Part shown: piece after piece, positions 41,859 to 50,928 of the stretch
Layout: each line of letters opens with the position of its first letter
Numbering within the stretch: position 1 is the first letter of the stretch
DNA from: Pseudomonas sp. N40(2020)
GTDB lineage: Bacteria; Pseudomonadota; Gammaproteobacteria; Pseudomonadales; Pseudomonadaceae
NCBI RefSeq assembly: GCF_014472415.1
Contig: NZ_JACSZV010000012.1
Location: forward strand, 1-64,000
Length of the DNA stretch: 64,000 nucleotides
Direction: 5' to 3'
Position numbers and translations under genes: made by a program
Notes under the pieces: generated by a model
Databases searched by the model: none
The model's input: only the letters and a program-made list of their open reading frames with translations
What the model was told of the DNA's origin: nothing

Positions 41859-42416
41859 TCACTGCTGGGGCGCCACGACCCGAAACTTGATGGCGATGTC
41901 CTTGGACACCACCGTGTCCGCCCACTCCCCCGCGCCGAGGCCAAATTCGTCGCGTTTGAGCAGCAACTCACCGTCGAAAATGCCGATGGCGCTGTCCGGC
42001 TTCAACTCCACCGGCACTTGCACCTCACGGGTGATGCCTTTGAGAGTGAGCTGGCCGGCGACCAGATAGCGGTTTTCGGCCACTTGCGTGAAATGACTGG
42101 ATTCGAATAGCGCCACGGGGAATTGCTGCGTGTCGAACCACGCCGGTTTCACCAATTCAGTGTTGGCGTCTTCACTGCCGGCGTCGATGCTGCTGAGGTC
42201 GATGCGCAACGTGGTGCGGGCGCTGGCGAGGTTATCGGTGTCGAAGTCCAGCGTCGCATCGAACTTGCCGAAGGTGCCATACATCCGCGAGCCCATCTGG
42301 TTATAGGTGAAACTGATCTGGCTGGCGGTGGTGTTAACGCGGTTGTACTCGACAGCCTGCACGGCAGGGGTGGCGCACAGGTAAAACGCGACAGCCAGCA
42401 GCAATCGGATCGACAT
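41859..42416 (-). CDS. YceI family periplasmic protein
   Basis: A 185-residue secreted lipocalin-like beta-barrel. The signal peptide is cut near AVQAVE. The family stretches are ISFTYNQMGSRMYGTFGKFDATLDFDTDN, SIDAGSEDANTELV and QLTLKGITREVQVPVEL. YceI proteins bind polyisoprenoid or similar amphipathic ligands in their barrel. The frame runs far upstream, but that part lies over the MATE gene and is not coding. GGAGA precedes the ATG at 42416. Confidence 0.9.
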   Translation of the reverse strand: MSIRLLLAVAFYLCATPAVQAVEYNRVNTTASQISFTYNQMGSRMYGTFGKFDATLDFDTDNLASARTTLRIDLSSIDAGSEDANTELVKPAWFDTQQFPVALFESSHFTQVAENRYLVAGQLTLKGITREVQVPVELKPDSAIGIFDGELLLKRDEFGLGAGEWADTVVSKDIAIKFRVVAPQQ

Positions 42417-42490
42417 GGAATTTCTCCGGGCAGCGCTGCCGTCGAGGGACTTGGTTGACTTAAGCAAACAACCGGCGGTTACGCCAGGCG

Positions 42491-43849
42491 CTAGACCAAC
42501 CGCTCGATCTTCTGATGCTGCCAAACCAGTTTGTAATACAGGGTCTGCAACACCAGCATCCCTAGATACGCCACCGGAAACGCCATCCACACACCCTGCA
42601 AACCATACTGGCCATCCAGCCAATACGCAGCCGGCAACTGCACCCCGACCACACAAATGATCGCAATCACCACCGGCACCAACACCGTGCCGCTGGCGCG
42701 CATGATCCCGCCGATGATCGCCTGGAAGCCGAACACCAACAGGCTCCACAACATGATGTGCAGCAGATGCTCGGCCATCGCCCGGGTCGAATTTTCGGTC
42801 AGGAACAGGCCGAGCAACCAGTGCGACAACAGGTAACCCAGCACGATCAGGCCGCCGGTCAGGCACACGTTGATCAACAGACCGGTGCGCAGAATCGGCC
42901 CCATCCGTTCCAGCCTCCCTGCCCCGATGGCCTGCGCCCCGAGGATAGAAGCGGTAATCGCAATCGACAGCGCCGGGAACTGCACATAGTTGACGATCTG
43001 CGTCACCGCGCCATACGCCGCTGTCGCTTGCGAGCCGTGCTGGTTGACCAGGGCCAGAATCACCAGCTCTGAAAGTGACAAGACAATCATCTGCACGCCG
43101 GTCGGCAGGCCGATGCGCAGCACTTTGCCAAGAATCGCGCCGTCGAAGCGCAGCGCCGCAAAAAACTCCCGGTCCGGCGCCAGCGGATGCCCCTTGCGAA
43201 TCAGCCGCCACGAAAGCCACGCCATCGCCGCCAGGTTACCCGCGAGCCCCGCATACGCCGCGCTCTGAATCCCCAGTTGCGGCAGGCCGAACCAGCCGCG
43301 AATCAGCGCCGGCGTCAGTGCCAGCCCGACGCACGTCGACACCACCAGCGCCAGCAACGGCGACAGCGTATCGCTTACCCCGCGCAGCAACTGCGTGAAC
43401 AGCACGAACACCAGCAGCGACGGCAGAATCCACATCATCACATGGGCATACGCCACCGCATCGTCCAGCACATCCGCTGGTGTCCCCAGCCCCGCCAGCG
43501 CCTGTCGCGCGAACACACTGCCCAATACCGCCGCCGCCAAGCCGATCAATACCCCCAGCAACAGCGTCGCCCCGGCAATCGCCTTGACCATATGCGGCTC
43601 GCGCGCGCCCCACGCCTGACCGATCAACACCCCTGCACCCGCGCCGAGGCCAATCACCAGGGCGATGAAAAAGAACACCACGGGAAACATCCCCGATACC
43701 GCCGCCAGCGCCTGGGTGCCAAGCATCTGGCCGATGTAGATGCTGTTGACCGTGCCCGACATCGACTGCAGAAAGTTGGACAGCACCATCGGCGCCAGGA
43801 ACAGCAGGTAGGTGTGCCAGAGGGGTTTGGTGACGCTGGGGGTTTGCAT
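42491..43849 (-). CDS. MATE family efflux transporter
   Basis: A 452-residue inner membrane drug/sodium or proton antiporter with 12 helices. Family hallmarks include LAPMVLSNFLQSMSGTVNSIYIGQMLGTQALAAVSG near the start and IGQAWGARE in the second helix pair. The second half repeats with ILGAQAIGAGRLERMGPILRTGL. The start is not firm. The ATG at 43849 gives the standard MQTPSVTKPLW and the ATG at 43864 adds five residues. No regulator lies beside it. The substrate is unknown. Confidence 0.88.
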   Translation of the reverse strand: MQTPSVTKPLWHTYLLFLAPMVLSNFLQSMSGTVNSIYIGQMLGTQALAAVSGMFPVVFFFIALVIGLGAGAGVLIGQAWGAREPHMVKAIAGATLLLGVLIGLAAAVLGSVFARQALAGLGTPADVLDDAVAYAHVMMWILPSLLVFVLFTQLLRGVSDTLSPLLALVVSTCVGLALTPALIRGWFGLPQLGIQSAAYAGLAGNLAAMAWLSWRLIRKGHPLAPDREFFAALRFDGAILGKVLRIGLPTGVQMIVLSLSELVILALVNQHGSQATAAYGAVTQIVNYVQFPALSIAITASILGAQAIGAGRLERMGPILRTGLLINVCLTGGLIVLGYLLSHWLLGLFLTENSTRAMAEHLLHIMLWSLLVFGFQAIIGGIMRASGTVLVPVVIAIICVVGVQLPAAYWLDGQYGLQGVWMAFPVAYLGMLVLQTLYYKLVWQHQKIERLV

Positions 43850-44048
43850 TGAATAGAGGTCCATCTCGACGGCGGGAGGGCTTATGAAGGATAGCTTCGG
43901 TGAGTTGGGGGCGGGGTGCAATTAACATTTCAGGTGGGTGTTGATTGTTGCGTTCATCGTCTGTGTGACGGCCATGGTTCTGTAGGTGACCGTTCGTAGC
44001 TGTGGTAAACAACAGCCCATTACAATCTCAGCCATTGAGGCTCTGTTC

Positions 44049-44618
44049 ATGCCCCACTCTCGAAAACTACTGACCAGCACCCTTCTTGCTTTGTTCGCCT
44101 GCACCGCTCAAGCCGCCTCGCCTCCTCCAGCACCTGAGGCGCTGAAACCGTTGCTGGAAACACTGAACGAACGCCTGAACATCGGCGATCTCGTCGCGTT
44201 GACCAAATGGGACAGCGGCAAGCCGATCCAGGACAGCCCCCGTGAAGCGCAAGTCATCGCCAATGCCCGCACGCTGGCCGCCGAGCGCAAGCTCGACCCG
44301 GAAGATGTAGCACAATTGATCGCCGCGCAAATGGAGGCCAACAAACTGGTGCAATACGGTTTGCTCGCGCAGTGGCAAGCAGCGGGCGCCGCACCCGACA
44401 CGCAGCGTCCTGACCTGGGCAAGCAGATCCGCCCGCGCCTGGATGAGCTGCAAACCCGGTTGCTTGCGCAATACGCCGACTTCTTGCCTTATCGCCATGA
44501 CCCGAATTGCCCGGTCTGGCTGGCGAAGGCGCGCACGGGTCTGACCCACGATGCGTTGCATGAGCTGGCCTTGACCCGCGCCACCGGTGAGCTTTGCGTT
44601 CGCGCGACGGCCCCGTAA
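44049..44618 (+). CDS. Secreted chorismate mutase (AroQ gamma class)
   Basis: A 189-residue exported enzyme. The signal peptide ends near AQAASPP, and the helical AroQ core runs from about residue 30. The core contains LLETLNERLNIGDLVALTKWDSGKPIQDSPREAQVIANA and LIAAQMEANKLVQYGLLAQW with the Arg, Lys, Glu and Gln of the active site. The gamma class converts chorismate to prephenate in the periplasm or outside the cell. A second half of unknown role contains two cysteines (DPNCPVWL, GELCVRA). It is monocistronic and divergent from the MATE gene. Confidence 0.88.
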   Translation: MPHSRKLLTSTLLALFACTAQAASPPPAPEALKPLLETLNERLNIGDLVALTKWDSGKPIQDSPREAQVIANARTLAAERKLDPEDVAQLIAAQMEANKLVQYGLLAQWQAAGAAPDTQRPDLGKQIRPRLDELQTRLLAQYADFLPYRHDPNCPVWLAKARTGLTHDALHELALTRATGELCVRATAP

Positions 44619-44741
44619 TCCGGCGTTCGGGCAAACATTGCTGGCGTCGATAGTCACCATCACGTCAATGAAGTTCTCATAAAAAATCCGCGGCGTAAGA
44701 TCGGCTCCATACCAACCAACAACACCCCGGAGCACACGATC

Positions 44742-45104
44742 ATGAAACGCAAAACCCTTCTCAGCATCGCTTTCTCGGTTTTCGCAGTTAACGCTTTTGC
44801 CGCAACCCCGACTCACACCATGGTCGCTGAAGGCGGCTCGGATCGGTTGATTGAAAGTCGTGTGGCTGAGGGCGGTTCGGATCGTCTGATCGAACGCCGT
44901 GTTGCCGAAGGTGGCTCCGATCGTCTGATCGAACGCCGCGTTGCCGAAGGTGGCTCCGATCGTCTGATCGAACGCCGCGTTGCCGAAGGTGGCTCCGATC
45001 GTCTGATCGAACGCCGCGTTGCCGAAGGTGGTTCGGATCGTCTGCAAGAACGCCGTGTTGCCGAAGGTAGCTCCGATCGTCTGATCGAACGCCGCGTCGC
45101 ATGA
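44742..45104 (+). CDS. Secreted protein of seven 13-residue tandem repeats
   Basis: A 120-residue protein with a signal peptide (likely cut AFA-ATPT) and seven copies of VAEGGSDRLIERR, from 44823 to 45095. Copies 3-5 (44901-45017) are identical in DNA, so the array was expanded recently, and the others differ by a few bases. Each repeat holds acidic and basic residues with a GGSDR turn, so it is hydrophilic and probably disordered or short-helical. GGAG precedes the ATG. Small Pseudomonas proteins with similar VAEGG repeats are sometimes labelled phage infection protein, but this is from memory and no function is proven. Confidence 0.85.
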   Translation: MKRKTLLSIAFSVFAVNAFAATPTHTMVAEGGSDRLIESRVAEGGSDRLIERRVAEGGSDRLIERRVAEGGSDRLIERRVAEGGSDRLIERRVAEGGSDRLQERRVAEGSSDRLIERRVA

Positions 45105-45131
45105 ATCAATAGCTCTACCGCAGTCCCCCAG

Positions 45132-45162
45132 AAAAGCCCGGCCTGATCAGCCGGGCTTTTTT
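45132..45162 (+). terminator. Intrinsic terminator of the repeat-protein gene
   Basis: AGCCCGGC (45135-45142) and GCCGGGCT (45150-45157) make an 8-bp stem, followed by TTTTT. Confidence 0.88.
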
Positions 45163-45261
45163 GCGCCCGCAGTTTCGACGCGTTTCATGAACTACGTCGC
45201 TGGCAGCCCATCGACAATGTCGCATACCATGGCGCCACTCAAATAAAGACAGACATCGCCC

Positions 45262-46914
45262 ATGCTCAAAGCCAGTCTGCGCAGCCACCTGACCCTGTGG
45301 TTCGCCGGTTTGTCCCTGCTGACGCTATTGAGCGTGGGCTTCTATGTCGGGCATATCGCCACCGAACAGATGAAACAGGCCAGCGGCAATGCGCTGTTGA
45401 ATACCGCACGGTCGGCGGCGACGCTACTGGGCGAGCAGTTACGTGAACGGCAGCTTGAGGTTTATATGCTCAGCCGGGCGCCACATCTGGAGCGTGGCGA
45501 TCTGGATAACCCGGCGATACTGAAGTCGATGCAACTGCGCACCCAGGCCCGCAACGAGTATGCGTGGATGGGGGTGACCGATGCCAAAGGCCAGGTGCAT
45601 CAAGCGGTGAATGGTTTGCTGGTTGGTCAATCTGTACAAGCGCGCCCCTGGTTTCAGTCCGGATTGCGCGGCGAATACACCGGCGATCCCCATGAAGCCG
45701 TGCTGCTGGCCAAGTTGTTGCCGGGTATGCCCAATGGCGAGCCGTTGCGTTTCATCGATTTTGCCGCACCGATTCATGACGCCGAAGGTCAGGCGATCGG
45801 TGTGCTGGGCGCACACGCGCACTGGAGTTGGGTGACACGTATTGTCGAATCGGCAGCGTTTTCACATAAAAACTCCTCGCCGGATATCGAGGCACTGATC
45901 ATCGATCACGACGGCAAGGTGCTGTACCCGGAAGCAATGATGGGCCAGCAACTGGCGGCTGGTGATTCGGCGTTGCCGGGCTGGTCGGTGGGTAACGGCT
46001 ATCTGACCAGCATGGTGACCGTACCAACGCCATCGGGCACCGCGCTGTCGTGGTCGATTGCCGTCCGTCAGCCACTGGAAACCGCGCTGCAACCGGCGCG
46101 ACTGCTGCTCTATAAATTGCTGTTCCTGGGCGTGTTCGCAGCGGTGGTATTCGCCTTGGTGGGGTATTACCTGGCGCTGTACCTGAGCCGTCCGATCGAA
46201 CAACTCGTCCGCTCGGCCAGGCAGGTTCAGAACAATCAGCCCGGCGCGCACTTCCCGCTTCAGCATCCGGTGCGGGAAATTGCTCAGCTCGGCCAGTCGA
46301 TTGATGCGATGACGCAATCGCTGCTCGGCAAGGAACGCGAACTGCAAGAAGCCAATGCTTCGCTTGAGGCCACTGTGGCGCAACGCACCGCCGCGCTCAT
46401 GCAGGCGAACGCAGAACTGTTGAGTCTGGCGACTCACGATGCCTTGACCGGCGTCTACAACCGCCGTCGCTTCGACGAAAAACTCACAGAATACAGCCTG
46501 CTGTCCCGGCGCACGGGGCGCCCTTTTGCCCTGCTGCTGATCGACGCCGACCACTTCAAACGCATCAATGACACTCACGGTCACGCGGTGGGTGATGATG
46601 TACTGCAACAGTTGGCGCAGTTGATTCAAACCAACCTGCGCACCACCGACTTCGTGGCGCGCTACGGCGGTGAAGAGTTCGCCGTACTGCTGCCGGAAAT
46701 CGCCCAACCGGATACCCCGGAAGTGGTCGCCGAGAAGATTCGCTCAGCGGTTGCCGATGCGAACTTCTTTGGTATCGGTCAGGTGACGGTGAGCATCGGC
46801 GTCGGCCTGGCGGATCCGGCGGACAACAACCAGACAGCGCTGATCAAACGTGCCGATCAGCAGCTGTATCAGGCGAAAGCTGCGGGTCGTAATCAGGTGG
46901 CTAGCAGCGTTTAA
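45262..46914 (+). CDS. Cache-HAMP-GGDEF diguanylate cyclase
   Basis: A 550-residue transmembrane cyclase. The first helix (about 12-30) precedes a periplasmic Cache sensor (about 40-280, with WFQSGLRGEYTGDPHEAVLLAKLLPG and FIDFAAPIHDAEGQAIGVLGAH). A second helix (about 284-305) leads to HAMP, a coiled coil (KERELQEANASLEATVAQRTAALMQ) and the GGDEF domain. GGEEF (469-473) is intact and RTTD forms an I-site. Cache domains bind amino acids or other small ligands from the periplasm. It is monocistronic, with a REP element after it. Confidence 0.93.
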   Translation: MLKASLRSHLTLWFAGLSLLTLLSVGFYVGHIATEQMKQASGNALLNTARSAATLLGEQLRERQLEVYMLSRAPHLERGDLDNPAILKSMQLRTQARNEYAWMGVTDAKGQVHQAVNGLLVGQSVQARPWFQSGLRGEYTGDPHEAVLLAKLLPGMPNGEPLRFIDFAAPIHDAEGQAIGVLGAHAHWSWVTRIVESAAFSHKNSSPDIEALIIDHDGKVLYPEAMMGQQLAAGDSALPGWSVGNGYLTSMVTVPTPSGTALSWSIAVRQPLETALQPARLLLYKLLFLGVFAAVVFALVGYYLALYLSRPIEQLVRSARQVQNNQPGAHFPLQHPVREIAQLGQSIDAMTQSLLGKERELQEANASLEATVAQRTAALMQANAELLSLATHDALTGVYNRRRFDEKLTEYSLLSRRTGRPFALLLIDADHFKRINDTHGHAVGDDVLQQLAQLIQTNLRTTDFVARYGGEEFAVLLPEIAQPDTPEVVAEKIRSAVADANFFGIGQVTVSIGVGLADPADNNQTALIKRADQQLYQAKAAGRNQVASSV

Positions 46915-46933
46915 CGTGCAGCGCCGCCCCCCC

Positions 46934-46963
46934 CTGTAGGAGCCTTCGGCAGCTCCTACAGGG
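46934..46963. repeat. Single REP-like hairpin, GGAGCCTTCGGCAGCTCC type
   Basis: CTGTAGGAGC and GCTCCTACAG pair around CTTCGGCA. It is the outer arm of the GATCTTTTGATC-type elements without their inner box, placed between the cyclase and the convergent polyamine-type binding protein gene. Confidence 0.75.
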
Positions 46964-46967
46964 ACCG

Positions 46968-48056
46968 TCAGGTGTTGGTTTTGAGTTTGGTCCACAACCG
47001 CGTCGTCAGCCGCGCGATCTTCGCCGGCAGTTCTTCCACGGTGAACAACTTTTCCATCACCGCTTTCGGCGGATAAATCGCCGAATCGCCCTTCACGTCC
47101 GGGTTCAGGAACTCACTGGCTGCCGCGTTAGGGTTGGCGTAGTGGATGCTGTTGCTGATGCTGGCGATTACCTTGGGTTCGAGCAGGTAGTTCATGTAGG
47201 CGTAGCCGTTCTTCTCATGGGGCGCGCTTTTTGGCATGACCATCATGTCGAACCATAAGGTCGTGCCTTCGTCCGGGATCGAGTAAGCGATGTCGATGCC
47301 GTTCTTCGCTTCTTTGGCACTCGAAGCAGCCTGGACAATGTCGCCGTTGAAGCCGATGACCGCGCAGACGTTGCCGTTGGCCAGATCGCTGATGTATTTC
47401 GAAGCGTGAAAGTACTGAATGTACGGACGGATTTTCAGTAAGGCCTGCTCAGCCTTTTTGTAATCGTCCGGTTCGTGACTATGCGGTGGCAGGCCCAGAT
47501 AGTTGAGGGTGATCGGCAACACCTGCGTCGGGTTATCAATGAATGCCACACCACACTGGCTGAGCTTCTTGATGTTCTCTTCGTCGAACAACATCTTCCA
47601 CGAGCGAGTGATATCAGTGTTGCCGAAAATCGCCTTGATCTTCTCGACGTTGTAACCAATGCCGGCGGTGCCCCACATGTAGGGATAGCCGTATTGATTG
47701 CCGGGGTCGTTGACTTCAAGTTTCTGCATCAACAGCGGATCGAGGTTTTTCCAGTTCGGCAGCTGCGCCTTGTCCAGTTTCTGGATCGCTCCGGCCTTGA
47801 TCAGGCGCGAGAGAAAGTGGTTCGACGGACTGACCACGTCATAACCGGTATTGCCAGTCATCAACTTCGACTCCAGCACCTCGTTACTGTCATGGATGTC
47901 GTAAGTGGTCTTGATGCCGGTGGCTTGGGTGAAGTTGGCCAACGTGTCCGGGGCGATGTAGCTATTCCAGTTAGAGATGTTGATGGTTTCTTCGGCATAA
48001 ACGGATACCGATGTAGCCGCGAGTACGACCGTCAGAGAAAGTGGATGGATGCGCAT
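46968..48056 (-). CDS. Polyamine-type ABC transporter substrate-binding protein
   Basis: A 362-residue periplasmic binding protein of the PotD/PotF (SpuD-like) family. After a signal peptide (VYAEETIN) come the family motifs ISNWNSYIAPDTLANF, TGYDVVSPSNHFLSRLIKAG and GTAGIGYNVEKIKAIFG. It also has VCAVIGFNGDIVQAA. It likely binds putrescine or another diamine. No permease or ATPase genes follow here, so it would have to use components encoded elsewhere. The oxidase gene upstream on the same strand points to polyamine use. Confidence 0.88.
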   Translation of the reverse strand: MRIHPLSLTVVLAATSVSVYAEETINISNWNSYIAPDTLANFTQATGIKTTYDIHDSNEVLESKLMTGNTGYDVVSPSNHFLSRLIKAGAIQKLDKAQLPNWKNLDPLLMQKLEVNDPGNQYGYPYMWGTAGIGYNVEKIKAIFGNTDITRSWKMLFDEENIKKLSQCGVAFIDNPTQVLPITLNYLGLPPHSHEPDDYKKAEQALLKIRPYIQYFHASKYISDLANGNVCAVIGFNGDIVQAASSAKEAKNGIDIAYSIPDEGTTLWFDMMVMPKSAPHEKNGYAYMNYLLEPKVIASISNSIHYANPNAAASEFLNPDVKGDSAIYPPKAVMEKLFTVEELPAKIARLTTRLWTKLKTNT

Positions 48057-48108
48057 GTTCTATCACCTGTGTTGAGTGGCTTTTGTTCTTGTGCGATATG
48101 CGGAAAAT

Positions 48109-49410
48109 TCAGATTTCAGTTCTGGCCCTGACCGCCTCCACGCGCATGCGAAGCATGGCACCGATATCGAAGAAGGGTCGCGGCGGTAGCCAACCGGGCT
48201 CGGCCCGCTGCATCACCGATTGCAGCAATGGCGAATCGACGCCCGAGGCCAGCTCCGCCAACAACCGGCCCCACAACGTCCCGCGCGCCACGCCGGAACC
48301 ATTGCAGCCCGCTACGGCAAACACGCCCTCTTCGACCCGGTCGAAATACGCCTGGCCGCTGCGGCTCGCGCTCAAATGGCCGGTCCAGGTGTACTGAATG
48401 TCTTGCTCGCCGAGGAACGGAAAACGCCGTTGCAGTCCGCGAACATGGTGCTGACGGCGTAGCGCGAGTTCGCTGTTGGAAAGATCGCGAGTGCGGTATT
48501 CGGCGGTGTTGCGGATCATCACCCGGCGATCCGGAGTCAGCCGCACCGTGGCGCCGAGGGGCCGGGTCGACAACACACCCCAAGGCTCCACCGCGCCGAT
48601 GGCCTGAAATTCCTGATCGCTGAGCGGCCGCGTGAGACTGGCGCTGAGTTCCATCGGGAACGTCGCACTGTCGGCAATGCCGACCCGGGGAATGAACGCG
48701 TTCAGGCAGACCAGAATCTGTTTGGCTTCGATGCTGCCATCCATCGTATGGGCGCGCAGCCGTCCCTGGCTCAGGCGCTCGATACCGGTGATGTCCGTGT
48801 TTTCGTAAACCGTGATGGTGTCCGGCAATGCGTTGAGCAAACCTTTCACATATTTGGCCGGTTGCAGCAATGCGTTGCCGTGGCCGCACCAGATCGCCGC
48901 TTCGTAGTGGCGAGTGCCAAGTTTCTGCGCAAGGGCCGCGCCTTGCACAAACTCTGCGCGGGCGCCGAGGGCGCGCAGCGTCGCCAATTTGGCATCGACA
49001 TGGTCGAGCTTGGCCCGGTCGTTAACGGCGAAGTAGTAGCCGCTGTCGCGAAAATCGCAGTCGATCGCATGGCGAGTGATCCGCTGGCGCACTTCTTCGC
49101 TGGCCGCACGGGAAATCATTGTGTCGACTTCAAACCCGGCGAAACCCTGAGCGCCAATCAACTCGCTTTGTGCAGGATGTTCGTGGGCGACGACAAAACC
49201 CGAATTGCGCGCCGAAGCACCTTGAGCTGCCCGCTGCCGATCAACCACCACAATGCGCGCCTGAGGATGCATTTCGGCGAGGGTATGCGCGGCACTGAGG
49301 CCGGTGATTCCGGCGCCGATAATCAGCCAGTCGGCTTTTTGCGCACCACTCAGGCGACCGCGCTCCGGCGAGCTGCCAGCCTGCGCGATCCAGCCACATA
49401 CGTTTTCCAT
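48109..49410 (-). CDS. FAD-dependent oxidoreductase (PuuB/DAO type)
   Basis: A 433-residue flavoprotein. The FAD motif WLIIGAGITGLSAAHTLAEM begins near residue 28. Typical for the gamma-glutamylputrescine oxidase group are AAQGASARNSGFVVAHEH and ALLQPAKYVKGLLNAL. The C-terminal GLQRRFPFLGEQDIQYTWTGHLSASRSGQAYF and VAGCNGSGVARGTLWG also match that group. GAGG stands eight bases before the ATG at 49410. Context (polyamine-type binding protein 52 bases downstream, divergent LysR) suggests amine or polyamine oxidation. Sarcosine- or amino-acid-type substrates remain possible. Confidence 0.85.
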   Translation of the reverse strand: MENVCGWIAQAGSSPERGRLSGAQKADWLIIGAGITGLSAAHTLAEMHPQARIVVVDRQRAAQGASARNSGFVVAHEHPAQSELIGAQGFAGFEVDTMISRAASEEVRQRITRHAIDCDFRDSGYYFAVNDRAKLDHVDAKLATLRALGARAEFVQGAALAQKLGTRHYEAAIWCGHGNALLQPAKYVKGLLNALPDTITVYENTDITGIERLSQGRLRAHTMDGSIEAKQILVCLNAFIPRVGIADSATFPMELSASLTRPLSDQEFQAIGAVEPWGVLSTRPLGATVRLTPDRRVMIRNTAEYRTRDLSNSELALRRQHHVRGLQRRFPFLGEQDIQYTWTGHLSASRSGQAYFDRVEEGVFAVAGCNGSGVARGTLWGRLLAELASGVDSPLLQSVMQRAEPGWLPPRPFFDIGAMLRMRVEAVRARTEI

Positions 49411-49570
49411 GCACCACCTCATTCGACTGTCGTTCTGCGCCTTGCTTCTGCCTGGCATTCATGCGTGAATCGCATGCGCCGATGGAGAAATCTGCCGCCA
49501 GAGCTAGAATCTATAAGGTCTTTGCCGGACCGACCAACGCTATAAAATCATTGAGCAATTCTGAAAACGC

Positions 49571-50461
49571 ATGGATAAAATTCGCCACGTTCCCTCACTG
49601 CAAGCCATGCAGGCGCTCGTGGAAGTCGCCAGTTGCGGCAGCTTCACCACCGCCGCGCAAAAGCTATGCCTGACCCAAAGCGCCGTGAGCCGACAGATCC
49701 AGCAACTGGAAAGCCACTTCAATGTCGCTCTGTTCATCCGCACCAGCCGCAGCCTGCGCCTGACCCCGGAAGGCGAACAAGTGCTGGCCAGCGCCCGCAG
49801 CATCCTTGATCAATTGAAAACCCTCGAAGAACGCCTCGCCCCCCAGAAGCGCCCATTCCGCATCCGCATGCATGTGTCACTGGCGGTGCGTTGGCTGCTG
49901 CCGAAACTCAGCGACTTTTATCTGAGCCATCCCGAGGTGTCGCTGGCGATTGAAACCGTCGCCACCGAAGTCGTCGAACCGGGCAATGACAGTGACGCCT
50001 ACATTCTTTATCTGCCGCAGCCGTCGACCGACCCGGACTGCCTGACGCTGTTCGAAGAAACGCTGGTGCCGGTGTGTTCACCCAACTTGGCAAACGCGCC
50101 GCGCTCGGTAGAGGAGTTGCTGCGTTTTGCCTTGCTGCATCGTTCGGCGGATCGCCAGGCATGGATCGAATGGCTGGCCGCGAATGACAGCAAACCGCTG
50201 GAGGATTACCGGCACATTCCGTTCAACCTCGATGAGTTGGCGCTGGATGCGGCGGCGCGGGGATTGGGCGTGGCGGTGACGGACATGACGCTGGCGGCGG
50301 AGTCGCTCGAGCGCGGGGTGTTGGTAGTGCCGTTTGGTGCGCCGTTAAGAACTGGGGGGATTTATTCGCTTTGTCCGCAGCCTTCGGCGGCATCGCACCC
50401 GCAATGCACACTGGTGATGCGCTGGTTTGCCGAGCAGGCCATGAACCCAATTGCCCTGTAG
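49571..50461 (+). CDS. LysR-family regulator of the amine oxidase locus
   Basis: A 296-residue LTTR of the GcvA-like branch. It begins MDKIRHVPSLQAMQALVEVASCGSFTTAAQKLCLTQSAVSRQIQQLESHF, with the ligand domain following from about residue 95. It stands 160 bases from the divergent FAD oxidoreductase and binding-protein pair and is their likely regulator. The 3' end lies about 30 bases from the convergent cytochrome c gene. Confidence 0.9.
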   Translation: MDKIRHVPSLQAMQALVEVASCGSFTTAAQKLCLTQSAVSRQIQQLESHFNVALFIRTSRSLRLTPEGEQVLASARSILDQLKTLEERLAPQKRPFRIRMHVSLAVRWLLPKLSDFYLSHPEVSLAIETVATEVVEPGNDSDAYILYLPQPSTDPDCLTLFEETLVPVCSPNLANAPRSVEELLRFALLHRSADRQAWIEWLAANDSKPLEDYRHIPFNLDELALDAAARGLGVAVTDMTLAAESLERGVLVVPFGAPLRTGGIYSLCPQPSAASHPQCTLVMRWFAEQAMNPIAL

Positions 50462-50489
50462 GCGCTGCCGCAGGGGATCGAGCGGGTTG

Positions 50490-50876
50490 TTATTGCGGGA
50501 ACGTCTGCAGATACGCCAACAGATTTTCGAGTTTCTCCTCATCACTCAACCCCCAGAAAATCATCCGCGTGCCCGGCACAACGCCTTTTGGATCTTTCAG
50601 ATAAGCCTTCAGCGTTTCGTGATCCCACGTCACTCCTGAATTCTTCATCGCATCGGAATACACGTAGTTCGCCGAGGTCCCGGCTGGCCGACCGATGATG
50701 CCGTTGAGTTGCGGGCCGAACCCCGGACGCGCGGACTCGCCGACTTGATGGCAGCCGCCACACAGACGCGGAAAGATTTTTGCGCCGGCCTCAGGGTCAC
50801 CTGCGGCGTTCACGGCGGTGCTGACCAGGCCAGTAGTGAGGATCAGGGCGAGGGACAGTGAAGCGGTGTTTTTCAT
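50490..50876 (-). CDS. Class I cytochrome c
   Basis: A 128-residue periplasmic electron carrier. The signal peptide ends near VNAAGDPE. The heme motif CGGCH (Cys39, Cys42, His43) is preceded by GAKIFPRL, and the axial Met is in PGTRMIFWGL. The pattern RPGFGPQLNGIIGRPAGT...YSDAMKNSG is that of mitochondrial-type cytochrome c2. Partner oxidase genes are not nearby. ATG at 50876 and the signal peptide agree. Confidence 0.92.
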   Translation of the reverse strand: MKNTASLSLALILTTGLVSTAVNAAGDPEAGAKIFPRLCGGCHQVGESARPGFGPQLNGIIGRPAGTSANYVYSDAMKNSGVTWDHETLKAYLKDPKGVVPGTRMIFWGLSDEEKLENLLAYLQTFPQ

Positions 50877-50928
50877 TTAGGGTTCCGGAACGGCAGGAAT
50901 CGGGCGGCGCAAGAGTAGCACTTTGTTT

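Noticed and set aside
42417-43220. Upstream extension of the YceI frame
   Set aside because: It lies over the MATE gene on the same strand in another frame and would remove the signal peptide from the N-terminus.
44788-45109. Minus-strand open frames through the tandem repeats
   Set aside because: The repeat unit is a multiple of three, so all frames without stops stay open. Only the plus frame has a signal peptide and ribosome binding site.
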